Assembly (NCBI GenBank): GCA_905214425.1 | Contig: CAJMLY010000009.1 | Location: 1 to 64,000, forward strand | Reading direction: 5' to 3' | From: an uncultured bacterium | GTDB lineage: Bacteria; Actinomycetota; Coriobacteriia; Coriobacteriales; Coriobacteriaceae | Length of the DNA stretch: 64,000 bases | Part shown: one piece after another, positions 33,764 to 41,519 of the stretch | How the letters are laid out: every line of letters begins with the position of its first letter | How positions within the stretch are numbered: position 1 is the first letter of the stretch | Position numbers and translations under genes: made by a program | The notes under the pieces: generated by a model | Told to the model about the DNA's origin: nothing | What the model saw: the letters and a program-made list of their open reading frames with translations, nothing else | Database searches by the model: none

Positions 33764-34834
33764 ATGTCTTTGAAGGTTGGAATCGTCGGCGCGGCTGGAT
33801 ATGCCGGAGCCGAGCTCATTCGCCTCGTGCTCGGCCATCCCGAGTTTGAACTTGTTGCCATTACGTCCAACGCCGATGCCGGCCAGCCGCTGTCCGCGGT
33901 GTATCCGAGCTTTGCTGGTGTGAGCGACCTGGTTTTCACCACGCATGACGCGCCCGAGCTTAAATCCTGCGACGCCGTCTTCTTGGCCGTGCCGCATACC
34001 GCGGCCATGGCGCAGGTGCCCGCCCTGCTTGCCGCGGGCGTTTCCTGCTTTGATCTTTCGGCCGATTACCGTCTGAGCGACCCGTCCGTCTTTGAGGCAT
34101 GGTATGCCGCCGAGCACACGAGCCCCGAGCTGCTCAAGACCCGCGCTTTTGGCCTGCCCGAGCTGTTCTGCCAGGACTTAGAGACCGCTGCTTCCAGCTA
34201 TGCCGCCGGAAAGCCCGTTTTGGTCGCCTGCGCCGGCTGCTATCCTACCGCAACGAGCCTTGCTGCCGCTCCTGCCGTGCGTGCGGGCTGGGTGGCCGAG
34301 AACGGTCCCGTGATTGTCGATGCCATCAGCGGTGTGACGGGTGCCGGCAAGTCCTGCAACGCTCGTACGCATTTTTGCAGCGCCGACGAGAATTTGGAGG
34401 CCTACGGCGTGGGCAAGCATCGCCACACGCCCGAGATTGAGCAAATCCTTGGCCTGACCGATCGCGTCGTCTTTACCCCGCACCTGGCACCGCTCAAGCG
34501 TGGTCTGCTCTCCACGGTGACGATGCCGCTCACGCCGCAGGCTATCGATACCTTGACCCTTGAGGACGTTGTCGACTATTACAAGCAGTTCTACGCTGGT
34601 CGCACTTTCGTGCGCGTACTCGACGCCGGCCAGCAGCCCAAGACGGCTTCGGTCGTCGGCACCAACGCCGCCCAGATTGGCCTTGCGTTCAACAAACGCG
34701 CGGGCGTGCTGGTGGCGACGGGCGCCATCGACAATCTGTGCAAGGGCGCTGCGGGCCAAGCAGTCCAGTGCGCCAATATCGTCTTTGGCTTTGACGAGCG
34801 ACGAGGCTTGCCCACAGTGGCGTGCCCGGTGTAG
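33764..34834 (+). CDS. argC: N-acetyl-gamma-glutamyl-phosphate reductase
   Basis: Reduces N-acetylglutamyl phosphate to the semialdehyde with NADPH, the third step of arginine synthesis (356 residues). The Rossmann opening KVGIVGAAGYAGAELIRL is followed by the catalytic cysteine in VACAGCYPTATSLAAAP. The late motif is FTPHLAPLKRGLLSTV. AAGGAGT precedes ATG 33764. It heads the argC-J-B-D set behind a candidate ArgR site. The usual final steps (argF, argG, argH) are not in the window. Confidence 0.95.
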   Translation: MSLKVGIVGAAGYAGAELIRLVLGHPEFELVAITSNADAGQPLSAVYPSFAGVSDLVFTTHDAPELKSCDAVFLAVPHTAAMAQVPALLAAGVSCFDLSADYRLSDPSVFEAWYAAEHTSPELLKTRAFGLPELFCQDLETAASSYAAGKPVLVACAGCYPTATSLAAAPAVRAGWVAENGPVIVDAISGVTGAGKSCNARTHFCSADENLEAYGVGKHRHTPEIEQILGLTDRVVFTPHLAPLKRGLLSTVTMPLTPQAIDTLTLEDVVDYYKQFYAGRTFVRVLDAGQQPKTASVVGTNAAQIGLAFNKRAGVLVATGAIDNLCKGAAGQAVQCANIVFGFDERRGLPTVACPV

Positions 34835-34968
34835 CACATTCGATTGTTAACGATTTGGTAGTCGGGCATCGAGTGGGGCGCCACTCTTAAGCTGGTCTCA
34901 TGATCACGACTGGCATGGCGCACCAACCGATGTCCGTTTTTTGTTTGACATAAGGAGTCATAAAGACG

Positions 34969-36237
34969 ATGAATACCGAGCTGTTTGATATCAAGATTCG
35001 CGCCGTCGAGGGTGGCGTTACGGCTGCGGCTGGTTTTAAGGCTGCGGGCATCCACGCTGGGTTCCGCAAGAACCCCGAGCGTCTGGATTACGCGCTCGTC
35101 GTGCCCGATAAACCCTGTCCCGGTGCCGGCGTGTTTACCACCAATCGCTTTTGCGCGGCGCCCGTGCAAGTGAGCCGTGCCAACCTGGGCGGTGCCGACA
35201 AGGGCTACGGTATCATCGCCGGCGTTTCGGTCAACTCTGGCAATGCCAACGCCGCCACGGGTGAGACCGGCCTTGCATGCGCGCGCGAGACGTGCAACAT
35301 CGCATCGCAGGTTATCGGCTGCGAGCCCCAGCAGATCCTGGTTGCCTCCACGGGTGTGATTGGCCAGATTCTGCCGATCGACACGTTTGAGACCGCCATT
35401 CCTGCTGCCTACGGGGCGCTCTCCGCCCACGGTGGCGCCGATGCCGCTCGCGCCATCATGACGACCGACACGCACTCCAAGGAGTACGCCGTGTCCTACG
35501 TCAGCGAGGCTGCGGGTCATACGGGCAATGTCTATACGGTAGGCGGAATGTGCAAGGGCTCGGGCATGATCATGCCCAACATGGCCACCATGATCGCAGT
35601 TATCACCACCGATGCCCCCGTCGAGCCTGCGGCACTTCATGCCCTGCTGCTCTCGACCGTCAAGCAGACCTTTAACAAGGTAACGGTCGATTCCGACACC
35701 TCGACCAACGACACCTGCATCATGCTTGCCTCCGGCGCCGCTGCCGCAGATGTCGAGCCTATCGTTGAGGGCTCCGATGCCTTTGACGAGTTGGCATTTG
35801 CTGTGCACGAGGTGTGCGAGAGCCTGGCGCGCAATATCGCCGCCGATGGTGAGGGCGCATCCAAGCTTGTTACGGTCAACGTTACCGGCGCCGTGAACGA
35901 CGAGGAAGCCGATATCGCCGCCCGTGCCGTTGCCAACTCGCCGCTCGTTAAGACCTGCATCGCCGGCCACGACTGCAACTGGGGTCGCGTTGCTATGGCA
36001 CTCGGCAAGTGCGGCGTGAAGTTTAATCAGGAAGACGTTTCCATCGACATGATGGGCATGCCTGTCTGTCGCGACGGTCTGACTGTTCCCTTTGACGAGG
36101 ACGAGGCTCTACGACGTTTCGAGGCGCCAGAGATCGTGATCTCGGCCGACTTGGGCGCAGGCGACGCGGCAACGACCGTGTGGACCTGCGACCTCACGCA
36201 TGAGTACATCTCCATCAACGGCGACTACCGTTCCTAG
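34969..36237 (+). CDS. argJ: Glutamate N-acetyltransferase/amino-acid acetyltransferase
   Basis: The 422-residue ArgJ recycles the acetyl group from N-acetylornithine to glutamate and may also use acetyl-CoA. It is a self-cleaving Ntn-type enzyme: GMCKGSGMIMPNMATMIAVI contains the cleavage site at the Ala-Thr bond, with Thr as the new nucleophile. The beta-chain opening is followed by FNKVTVDSDTSTNDTCIM, a strongly conserved stretch. Presence of argJ shows the cyclic acetyl pathway is used. AAGGAGT lies before ATG 34969. A gap of 134 bases separates it from argC; no terminator is evident there. Confidence 0.95.
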   Translation: MNTELFDIKIRAVEGGVTAAAGFKAAGIHAGFRKNPERLDYALVVPDKPCPGAGVFTTNRFCAAPVQVSRANLGGADKGYGIIAGVSVNSGNANAATGETGLACARETCNIASQVIGCEPQQILVASTGVIGQILPIDTFETAIPAAYGALSAHGGADAARAIMTTDTHSKEYAVSYVSEAAGHTGNVYTVGGMCKGSGMIMPNMATMIAVITTDAPVEPAALHALLLSTVKQTFNKVTVDSDTSTNDTCIMLASGAAAADVEPIVEGSDAFDELAFAVHEVCESLARNIAADGEGASKLVTVNVTGAVNDEEADIAARAVANSPLVKTCIAGHDCNWGRVAMALGKCGVKFNQEDVSIDMMGMPVCRDGLTVPFDEDEALRRFEAPEIVISADLGAGDAATTVWTCDLTHEYISINGDYRS

Positions 36238-36318
36238 ATTCCAGGCACGCTGCGCATCTTGCCGCGATTGCGGACAGCTGAGCACGGCGCGATAACGATA
36301 CGAAAGACGAGGCAGATT

Positions 36319-37299
36319 ATGAAATTCGCACGCGATTGTCGTTCGAGCGAATCCAACGAAGCAACCGCGCAGCTGCTGTTCGAAGCGCTGCCGTGGATTA
36401 AGAACCTGACCGGCAAGACGGTCGTTATCAAGTACGGCGGTGCCGCCATGGTCGACGAGCAGCTGCGCCGCGACGTGATGAGCGACATCGTTTTGCTCAA
36501 GATCATCGGTATGCGCCCCGTCATCGTGCACGGCGGCGGCAAGGCTATCAACGAGGCGCTGAGCCATTACGATATTCCCGTCGAGTTTAAGAACGGCCAG
36601 CGCGTGACCACGCCGGCGACTATGGATATCGTGCGCGAGGTGCTGGGCGGCAAGGTTAACCAGGAGCTGGTCGCTGCCATCAACCACCACGGCAACCTGG
36701 CCGTGGGCGTGTCGGGCAGCGATGCCGGCACGCTCATCGCTGAGCCGCTCGACCCCGAACTCGGTCGCGTGGGCAAAGTGACGCACGTCAACACCGACTA
36801 TATCGAGCACTTGCTCGATAGCGAGTACATCCCCGTCATCGCTACTGTCGCGGCGGGGGAGGACGGCGGATTCTTCAACATCAACGCCGATACCGCCGCC
36901 GGCGCCGTTGCCGCGGCGCTCCACGCGCATAAGGCGATCTTTTTGACCGACGTCGACGGCCTGTACAAGGACTTTAGCGACAAGGACTCACTCATCTCTA
37001 ACCTAACGCTCGACGAGGTTAACGAGATGCTCTACGGTGGCGAGGTCGATAAGGGCATGATTCCCAAGCTGCGCGCGGCCGTCGATGCGCTTGCCGGCGG
37101 CGTATTTCGCGCCCATATCATTAACGGTACCACGCCACATTCGCTGCTCCTGGAGCTGCTGACCGATGCCGGCGTCGGTACCGTGATCCATTCCACCGAG
37201 ACGGCCTACGAGTTCGATACGCACCCGCACCCGCTTTCGACCTTTGCGGCGCGCCTGACCGAGAACCTCGATGAGGTCGAGAAGCTTCAAACGGTCTAG
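36319..37299 (+). CDS. argB: Acetylglutamate kinase
   Basis: Phosphorylates N-acetylglutamate with ATP, the second step of the arginine pathway and usually its feedback-controlled step (326 residues). TVVIKYGGAAMVDEQLRRD and PVIVHGGGKAINEAL are the nucleotide and substrate motifs, and FLTDVDGLYKDFSDKDSLIS lies in the ATP domain. GGMIPKLRA appears as KGMIPKLRAAVDAL. An N-terminal extension of about 20 residues before LFEALPWIKNL contains the helix typical of arginine-inhibited hexameric kinases, so feedback control is likely. The start is ATG 36319 behind CGAGG. An upstream frame extension lacks a start site. Confidence 0.95.
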   Translation: MKFARDCRSSESNEATAQLLFEALPWIKNLTGKTVVIKYGGAAMVDEQLRRDVMSDIVLLKIIGMRPVIVHGGGKAINEALSHYDIPVEFKNGQRVTTPATMDIVREVLGGKVNQELVAAINHHGNLAVGVSGSDAGTLIAEPLDPELGRVGKVTHVNTDYIEHLLDSEYIPVIATVAAGEDGGFFNINADTAAGAVAAALHAHKAIFLTDVDGLYKDFSDKDSLISNLTLDEVNEMLYGGEVDKGMIPKLRAAVDALAGGVFRAHIINGTTPHSLLLELLTDAGVGTVIHSTETAYEFDTHPHPLSTFAARLTENLDEVEKLQTV

Positions 37300-37367
37300 C
37301 CGGCTCAAAATTGCTATGCCATTACGCCCAGACTCCGCGCTACCTGGCGCTTAACGAAAGGTATCTC

Positions 37368-38651
37368 ATGTCACTTGCAGCACAACAATCGCTCGAATCC
37401 CACTACGTCATGCACACCTTCGGTCGCTTGCCGGTCGAGTTTGTCGAAGGCCACGGCATGAAGCTCACCGGCGACGATGGTCGCGAATACCTCGATTTTC
37501 TTGCCGGCATCGGCGTGTGCAGCCTGGGCCACGCCAATCCGGCAGTGCTGTCGGCGCTCGAGGATCAGACCAAAAAGCTCCTGCATGTCTCCAACTATTT
37601 CTACATCGAGCAGCGTGGCCAGGTCGCGGCGCTGCTGTCCAAACTCGCCAACGATGATGCGGATGGTGCGCGCGTGCTTGCCGACGCGATTGCCGCTGGC
37701 GACGAGACCACGGCGGCGGCGCTTGGCGCTCCGGCTGCGGGCGAGCAGGTGTGGGAGACGTTCTTTGCCAATTCCGGTGCCGAGGCCAACGAGGGCTCGA
37801 TGAAGCTCGCACGTCTATACGCCAAGCGTGCCGGCAACGGTGGCAACACCATCGTGTGCATGCGTGGCGGCTTTCACGGTCGTACGCTCGAGACCATTGC
37901 CGCGACCATGCAGGATTGGCTGCAGGACAGTTTCCGCCCGCTGCCGGGTGGCTTTGTGGCCTGTACGCCCAACGATGTGGATGAGCTGCGTGCAATCTTT
38001 AAGCAGCTGGGCAGTGAAATCTGTGCCGTGATGCTCGAGCCGATCCAGGGCGAGAGCGGCGTGCATCCCATGACCGAGGAGTTTATGGCCGCGGCGCGCG
38101 ACTTGGCGCACGAGGTGGGTGCCGTGCTTATCGCCGACGAGGTCCAGTGCGGTATCTTCCGCACGGGTAAGCCGTTTGCGTTCCAGACCTATGGCGTGGA
38201 GCCCGACATTATGAGCCTTGCCAAGGGCATTGCCGACGGCGTGCCCATGGGCGCCGTGGTGGCAAAGAAAGAAATCGCTGACGTCTTTAAGCCCGGCGAT
38301 CATGGTTCGACCTTCGGTGGTAGCTGCTTGGCCATCGCGGCGTGTGCCGCGACGCTCTCCGCGCTTGTGCGCGGCGATTACGCCGAGCATGCCGCCAAGG
38401 TTGGCGCCTATATGGAGCAGGCGCTGGCTAAGCTTCCGCATGTGGTAGAGGTGCGTGGTCGCGGCCTGATGCTCGGCTGCGATCTGGACGATGCCGCGGG
38501 TGATGCACACGACGTTGTGGCCCGTGCATTGGGGGCTGGTGCCGTGATCAACGCTACAGGCGCACATACGCTGCGCTTCCTGCCGCCGCTCGTCTGCGAG
38601 GAAGCCGACGTGGACAGTCTGATCGAGATCCTGTCGGGTGTCTTGGGCTAA
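37368..38651 (+). CDS. argD: Acetylornithine aminotransferase with an inserted segment
   Basis: PLP-dependent class-III aminotransferase (427 residues) that makes N-acetylornithine from the semialdehyde. LDFLAGIGVCSLGHANPAV, FFANSGAEANEGSMKLARLY and IADEVQCGIFRTGKPFAFQ are typical, and the PLP lysine is in MSLAKGIADGVPMGAV. Between the usual LLSKLA and WETFF there is an extra Ala-rich stretch of about 33 residues (about 95-127) not found in ordinary ArgD; it probably forms a surface helix. The start is ATG 37368 with GAAAGG upstream. It ends the arg set, followed by a 600-bp gene-free stretch. Confidence 0.92.
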   Translation: MSLAAQQSLESHYVMHTFGRLPVEFVEGHGMKLTGDDGREYLDFLAGIGVCSLGHANPAVLSALEDQTKKLLHVSNYFYIEQRGQVAALLSKLANDDADGARVLADAIAAGDETTAAALGAPAAGEQVWETFFANSGAEANEGSMKLARLYAKRAGNGGNTIVCMRGGFHGRTLETIAATMQDWLQDSFRPLPGGFVACTPNDVDELRAIFKQLGSEICAVMLEPIQGESGVHPMTEEFMAAARDLAHEVGAVLIADEVQCGIFRTGKPFAFQTYGVEPDIMSLAKGIADGVPMGAVVAKKEIADVFKPGDHGSTFGGSCLAIAACAATLSALVRGDYAEHAAKVGAYMEQALAKLPHVVEVRGRGLMLGCDLDDAAGDAHDVVARALGAGAVINATGAHTLRFLPPLVCEEADVDSLIEILSGVLG

Positions 38652-39047
38652 CGCGGCGCAATAACTCAATTTGGACCGGGTTCCGGACTGCGGGCGTGCC
38701 CTATGTGGCATGATTCAGCGGTCTGGAGTCCGTTTTGCCTTAGATTTGCTAAGGCAGGGAGACCTGCTGGTCAAATAACATCAAATATGAGTAGTGTTAC
38801 CGATTTGGTAGCAGCAATTTTGGACTAATAAGGCCAGATGGCAAGTCGAAATGGCGATGAATGCACGATTTTGATCCAACTGTTAGTCCTAATAATGGAC
38901 ATATGCTGCGTAACTTAAGCAAATACTATCTTTTTATATGTTGCAAACAAAGTAGCAGTACTCATTTTTGCCATTTTTTGGCCACGGCCTTTGTGACAGA
39001 CGTGCTGGTGGGTTCGAATCCTTCTGCAATGGGTCTGAAAAAAAGAA

Positions 39048-39069
39048 AGGCCTCCATCGCTGGAGGCCT
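39048..39069 (-). terminator. Terminator-like hairpin beside the duplicated tRNA end
   Basis: AGGCCTCC (39048-39055) pairs with GGAGGCCT (39062-39069). On the minus strand it is followed by TTTCTTTTTTT. It has the same position relative to the tRNA-end copy as 39229-39254 has to the real tRNA. Confidence 0.65.
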
Positions 39070-39072
39070 AAC

Positions 39073-39097
39073 AATTCAGTGGTGGGCGATGAGGGAT
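39073..39097 (-). repeat. Direct copy of the tRNA-Val 3' end
   Basis: The 25 bases at 39073-39097 equal 39257-39281 except for one base. They include the acceptor arm complement GGGCGATGA and the encoded CCA. The copy is not part of a full tRNA. Duplication of a tRNA 3' end is typical of integrase attachment sites. Confidence 0.7.
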
Positions 39098-39228
39098 GTC
39101 GCGTGCGGCTGACGCCGCCCGCTTTCGCTTCGGGCCTACGGCCCTCGCGTGCTGCGCTGGAAAACGCTTCGCGTTTCCTCAGCTCCGCACCCTGGCGGGT
39201 TCGAATCCCATGCGCTGGGCCCAAACAA

Positions 39229-39254
39229 AAACGGTCCCCTTGCGAGGACCGTTT
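39229..39254 (-). terminator. Terminator of tRNA-Val
   Basis: AAACGGTCC (39229-39237) pairs with GGACCGTTT (39246-39254). Read on the minus strand it ends in TTTTTGTTT. Confidence 0.8.
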
Positions 39255-39263
39255 CCAATTCGG

Positions 39264-39339
39264 TGGTGGGCGATGAGGGATTCGAACCCCCAGCCTTGTG
39301 CGTGTAAAGCACCTGCGCTAACCGTTGCGCCAATCGCCC
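39264..39339 (-). tRNA. tRNA-Val (anticodon TAC)
   Basis: Read on the minus strand, GGGCGATTGGCGCAACGG begins the acceptor and D arm. The anticodon loop CTTTACACG gives TAC. The T arm contains GGGTTCGAATCCC. The acceptor closes with TCGCCC, discriminator A and encoded CCA (39264-39266). All arms pair. TATACT about 11 bases upstream is a likely -10. The length is 76 with CCA. Confidence 0.95.
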
Positions 39340-39526
39340 GTGCGGAGAGAGTATAGCAAAACAATCGCCTCATTCATCTCATATCCATTAAAGGTAACTG
39401 GCGCGTGTCACAGCGGAGCTGATTCAGTTGAGATTGCCTGAACATTCCGCCCCTCTTTACGCCCTCGGGTATACTCAAAAGCTACTGATTCGATTTGATG
39501 CCCAGCAACAGCAGAGGGGATAGTAT

Positions 39527-41407
39527 ATGTGCGGTTTTGTCGGTTTTGTCGGTGGGACGGATAATCAATCCGAGGTACTCACCAAGATGATGGACCGCAT
39601 CGTCCATCGCGGTCCCGACATGGGCGGTCAGTTTATCGACGGCCGCGTTGCCCTGGGCTTCCGCCGCCTGTCGATCCTCGACCTGACCGAGGCCGGCGCT
39701 CAGCCCATGGCCAATGAGGACGGCAGCGTCGTCATTGTCTTCAACGGCGAGATCTACAACTTCCAAGAACTCCGTTCCGAGCTCGAGGCCAAGGGCTACA
39801 AGTTCCACTGCGGCGCCGACACCGAGAGCCTCCTACACGGCTACGAGGAGTGGGGCGAGGCCGTCCTCGATCGCCTGCGCGGTATGTACGCCTTCGTCAT
39901 CTGGGACAAAAAGAAGAACAAGCTTTTTGGCGCCCGCGACATCTTTGGCATCAAGCCGCTCTACTACTATCCCATGGCCGATGCGGGCGACGGCGCTCCG
40001 GGCGTGCTCTTTGGTTCCGAGATCAAGAGCTTCCTGGACTACCCGCACTTCCACAAGGCGGTCAACAAAAAGGCCCTGCGTCCGTACATGACGCTGCAGT
40101 ATTCGGCAACCGAGGAGACCTTCTTCGAGGGTGTCTACAAGCTGCCGCCGGCGCACTACTTTACCGTCGATATCCCGACCGGCAAGATGAACATCGAGCG
40201 CTACTGGGATTGCGATTACTCTGCCGTCGAGAAGCCGTTCGAAGAGTATGTCGACGAGCTGGACGAGGTCGTGCACGAGAGCGTCGAGGCCCATCGCATC
40301 GCCGACGTCAAGGTCGCGTCGTTCCTCTCCGGTGGCGTCGACTCCAGCTACATCGCCGCTTGCCTCATGCCCGACAAGACCTTCTCGGTGGGCTTTGACT
40401 ACAAGAACTTCAACGAGACCAACTACGCCAAGGAACTTTCCGATAAGCTCGGCGTCGAGAACGTTCGCAAGATGATTACCGCCGACGAGTTCTTCGGTGC
40501 GCTCGAGGACATCCAGTATCACATGGACGAGCCGCAGTCCAACCTGTCTTCCGTGCCGCTGTGGTTCTTGGCCGAGATGGCCCGCAAGGACGTCACCGTC
40601 GTACTTTCGGGCGAAGGCGCCGACGAGCTCTTTGGCGGCTACGCCTACTACGAGGACACGGTCCCGGTGCGCAAGTACAAAAAGATGGTGCCGCTGCCCA
40701 TCCGTCGCGCGCTCGGTAACCTGGCGCTGCATATGCCGTACTTCAAGGGCCATAACTTCCTGGTCAAGGGTGCCGAGATCCCCGAGAAGTCGTTCCTGGG
40801 ACAGGCTCTGGTATGGCCGGAGCGCGAGGTCGACGGCGTGCTCAAACCCGAGTACAACACCGGCGACGGCGCCTTCGAGCTCGCTGCACCCATCTACGCA
40901 CGCGTGAAGGGTCAGCCCGAACTGGTCAAGAAGCAGTACCTGGACATGAACATGTGGCTCCCGGGCGACATTCTGCTCAAGGCCGACAAGATGTGCATGG
41001 CGCACTCGCTGGAGCTGCGCGTGCCCTTCCTGGACCGCAAAGTCATGGAGTTCGCCGAGCACATTCCCGACCGCTACCGCATCAACGAGAACGGCAACAA
41101 ACAGGTACTCCGCCACGCTGCCAACAAGTCGCTGCCCGATGAGTGGGCCACCCGTCCCAAGGTGGGCTTCCCGGTGCCGATTGTCTACTGGCTGCGCGAG
41201 CAAAAGTGGTACGACTATGTCAAGGAGTACTTCACCGCGCCGTGGGCAAGCGAGTTCTTCGATACCGACGAGCTCATGCGCCTGCTCGATCTGCACTTTG
41301 CGGGCAAGGGCGATTTCCAGCGCAAGATCTACACGCCGCTCGTGTTCTTGGTGTGGTACAAGCGCTTCTTTATCGACGAGGACCAGCCCGCTGTTCAGGC
41401 TGCCTAG
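39527..41407 (+). CDS. asnB: Asparagine synthase (glutamine-hydrolysing)
   Basis: A 626-residue enzyme that makes asparagine from aspartate, glutamine and ATP. The N-terminal glutaminase domain starts with the catalytic cysteine after Met (MCGFVGFVGG). RGPDMGGQFIDGRVALGFRR and FNGEIYNFQELRSELEAKGY follow. The synthetase domain has the ATP-binding LSGGVDSSYIAACL (about residue 267) and VVLSGEGADELFGGY. It belongs to the AsnB type that also includes enzymes amidating cell-wall diaminopimelate or other substrates. Its neighbours murE and murI make a cell-wall role worth noting, but asparagine synthesis is the default. A GAGGGG site lies upstream, and a terminator follows the stop. Confidence 0.92.
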   Translation: MCGFVGFVGGTDNQSEVLTKMMDRIVHRGPDMGGQFIDGRVALGFRRLSILDLTEAGAQPMANEDGSVVIVFNGEIYNFQELRSELEAKGYKFHCGADTESLLHGYEEWGEAVLDRLRGMYAFVIWDKKKNKLFGARDIFGIKPLYYYPMADAGDGAPGVLFGSEIKSFLDYPHFHKAVNKKALRPYMTLQYSATEETFFEGVYKLPPAHYFTVDIPTGKMNIERYWDCDYSAVEKPFEEYVDELDEVVHESVEAHRIADVKVASFLSGGVDSSYIAACLMPDKTFSVGFDYKNFNETNYAKELSDKLGVENVRKMITADEFFGALEDIQYHMDEPQSNLSSVPLWFLAEMARKDVTVVLSGEGADELFGGYAYYEDTVPVRKYKKMVPLPIRRALGNLALHMPYFKGHNFLVKGAEIPEKSFLGQALVWPEREVDGVLKPEYNTGDGAFELAAPIYARVKGQPELVKKQYLDMNMWLPGDILLKADKMCMAHSLELRVPFLDRKVMEFAEHIPDRYRINENGNKQVLRHAANKSLPDEWATRPKVGFPVPIVYWLREQKWYDYVKEYFTAPWASEFFDTDELMRLLDLHFAGKGDFQRKIYTPLVFLVWYKRFFIDEDQPAVQAA

Positions 41408-41432
41408 CCTCGGCTTACGAACGCCTGCGCGT

Positions 41433-41457
41433 AACGGCTCCTCCGGGAGCCGTTTTT
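41433..41457 (+). terminator. Rho-independent terminator of asnB
   Basis: AACGGCTCC pairs with GGAGCCGTT in a compact hairpin with a TCCG-type loop, followed by five Ts. Confidence 0.9.
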
Positions 41458-41519
41458 GCGTGGGTGCGTTTCAGTTACTATAAAAACCGTCCCTGCCAAA
41501 TGGCTGAGAAAGGTGAAAG

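Larger units (their letters stand above)
38652..39256. other. Gene-free region with tRNA fragments and hairpins
   Basis: No open frame is convincing. The left half is A+T rich with no clear structure. From 38990 it holds a T-arm-like piece (GGGTTCGAATCC at 39010-39021), a terminator-like hairpin and a copy of the tRNA-Val 3' end. A run of small hairpins follows (about 39100-39180; GGGCCTACGGCCC, AAACGCTTCGCGTTT), then a second T-arm-like piece (39197-39208). Confidence 0.6.

Noticed and set aside
38990..39215. Additional tRNA genes suggested by two GGGTTCGAATCC motifs
   Set aside because: Neither has a pairing acceptor, D arm or anticodon arm; only T-arm-like pieces are present.
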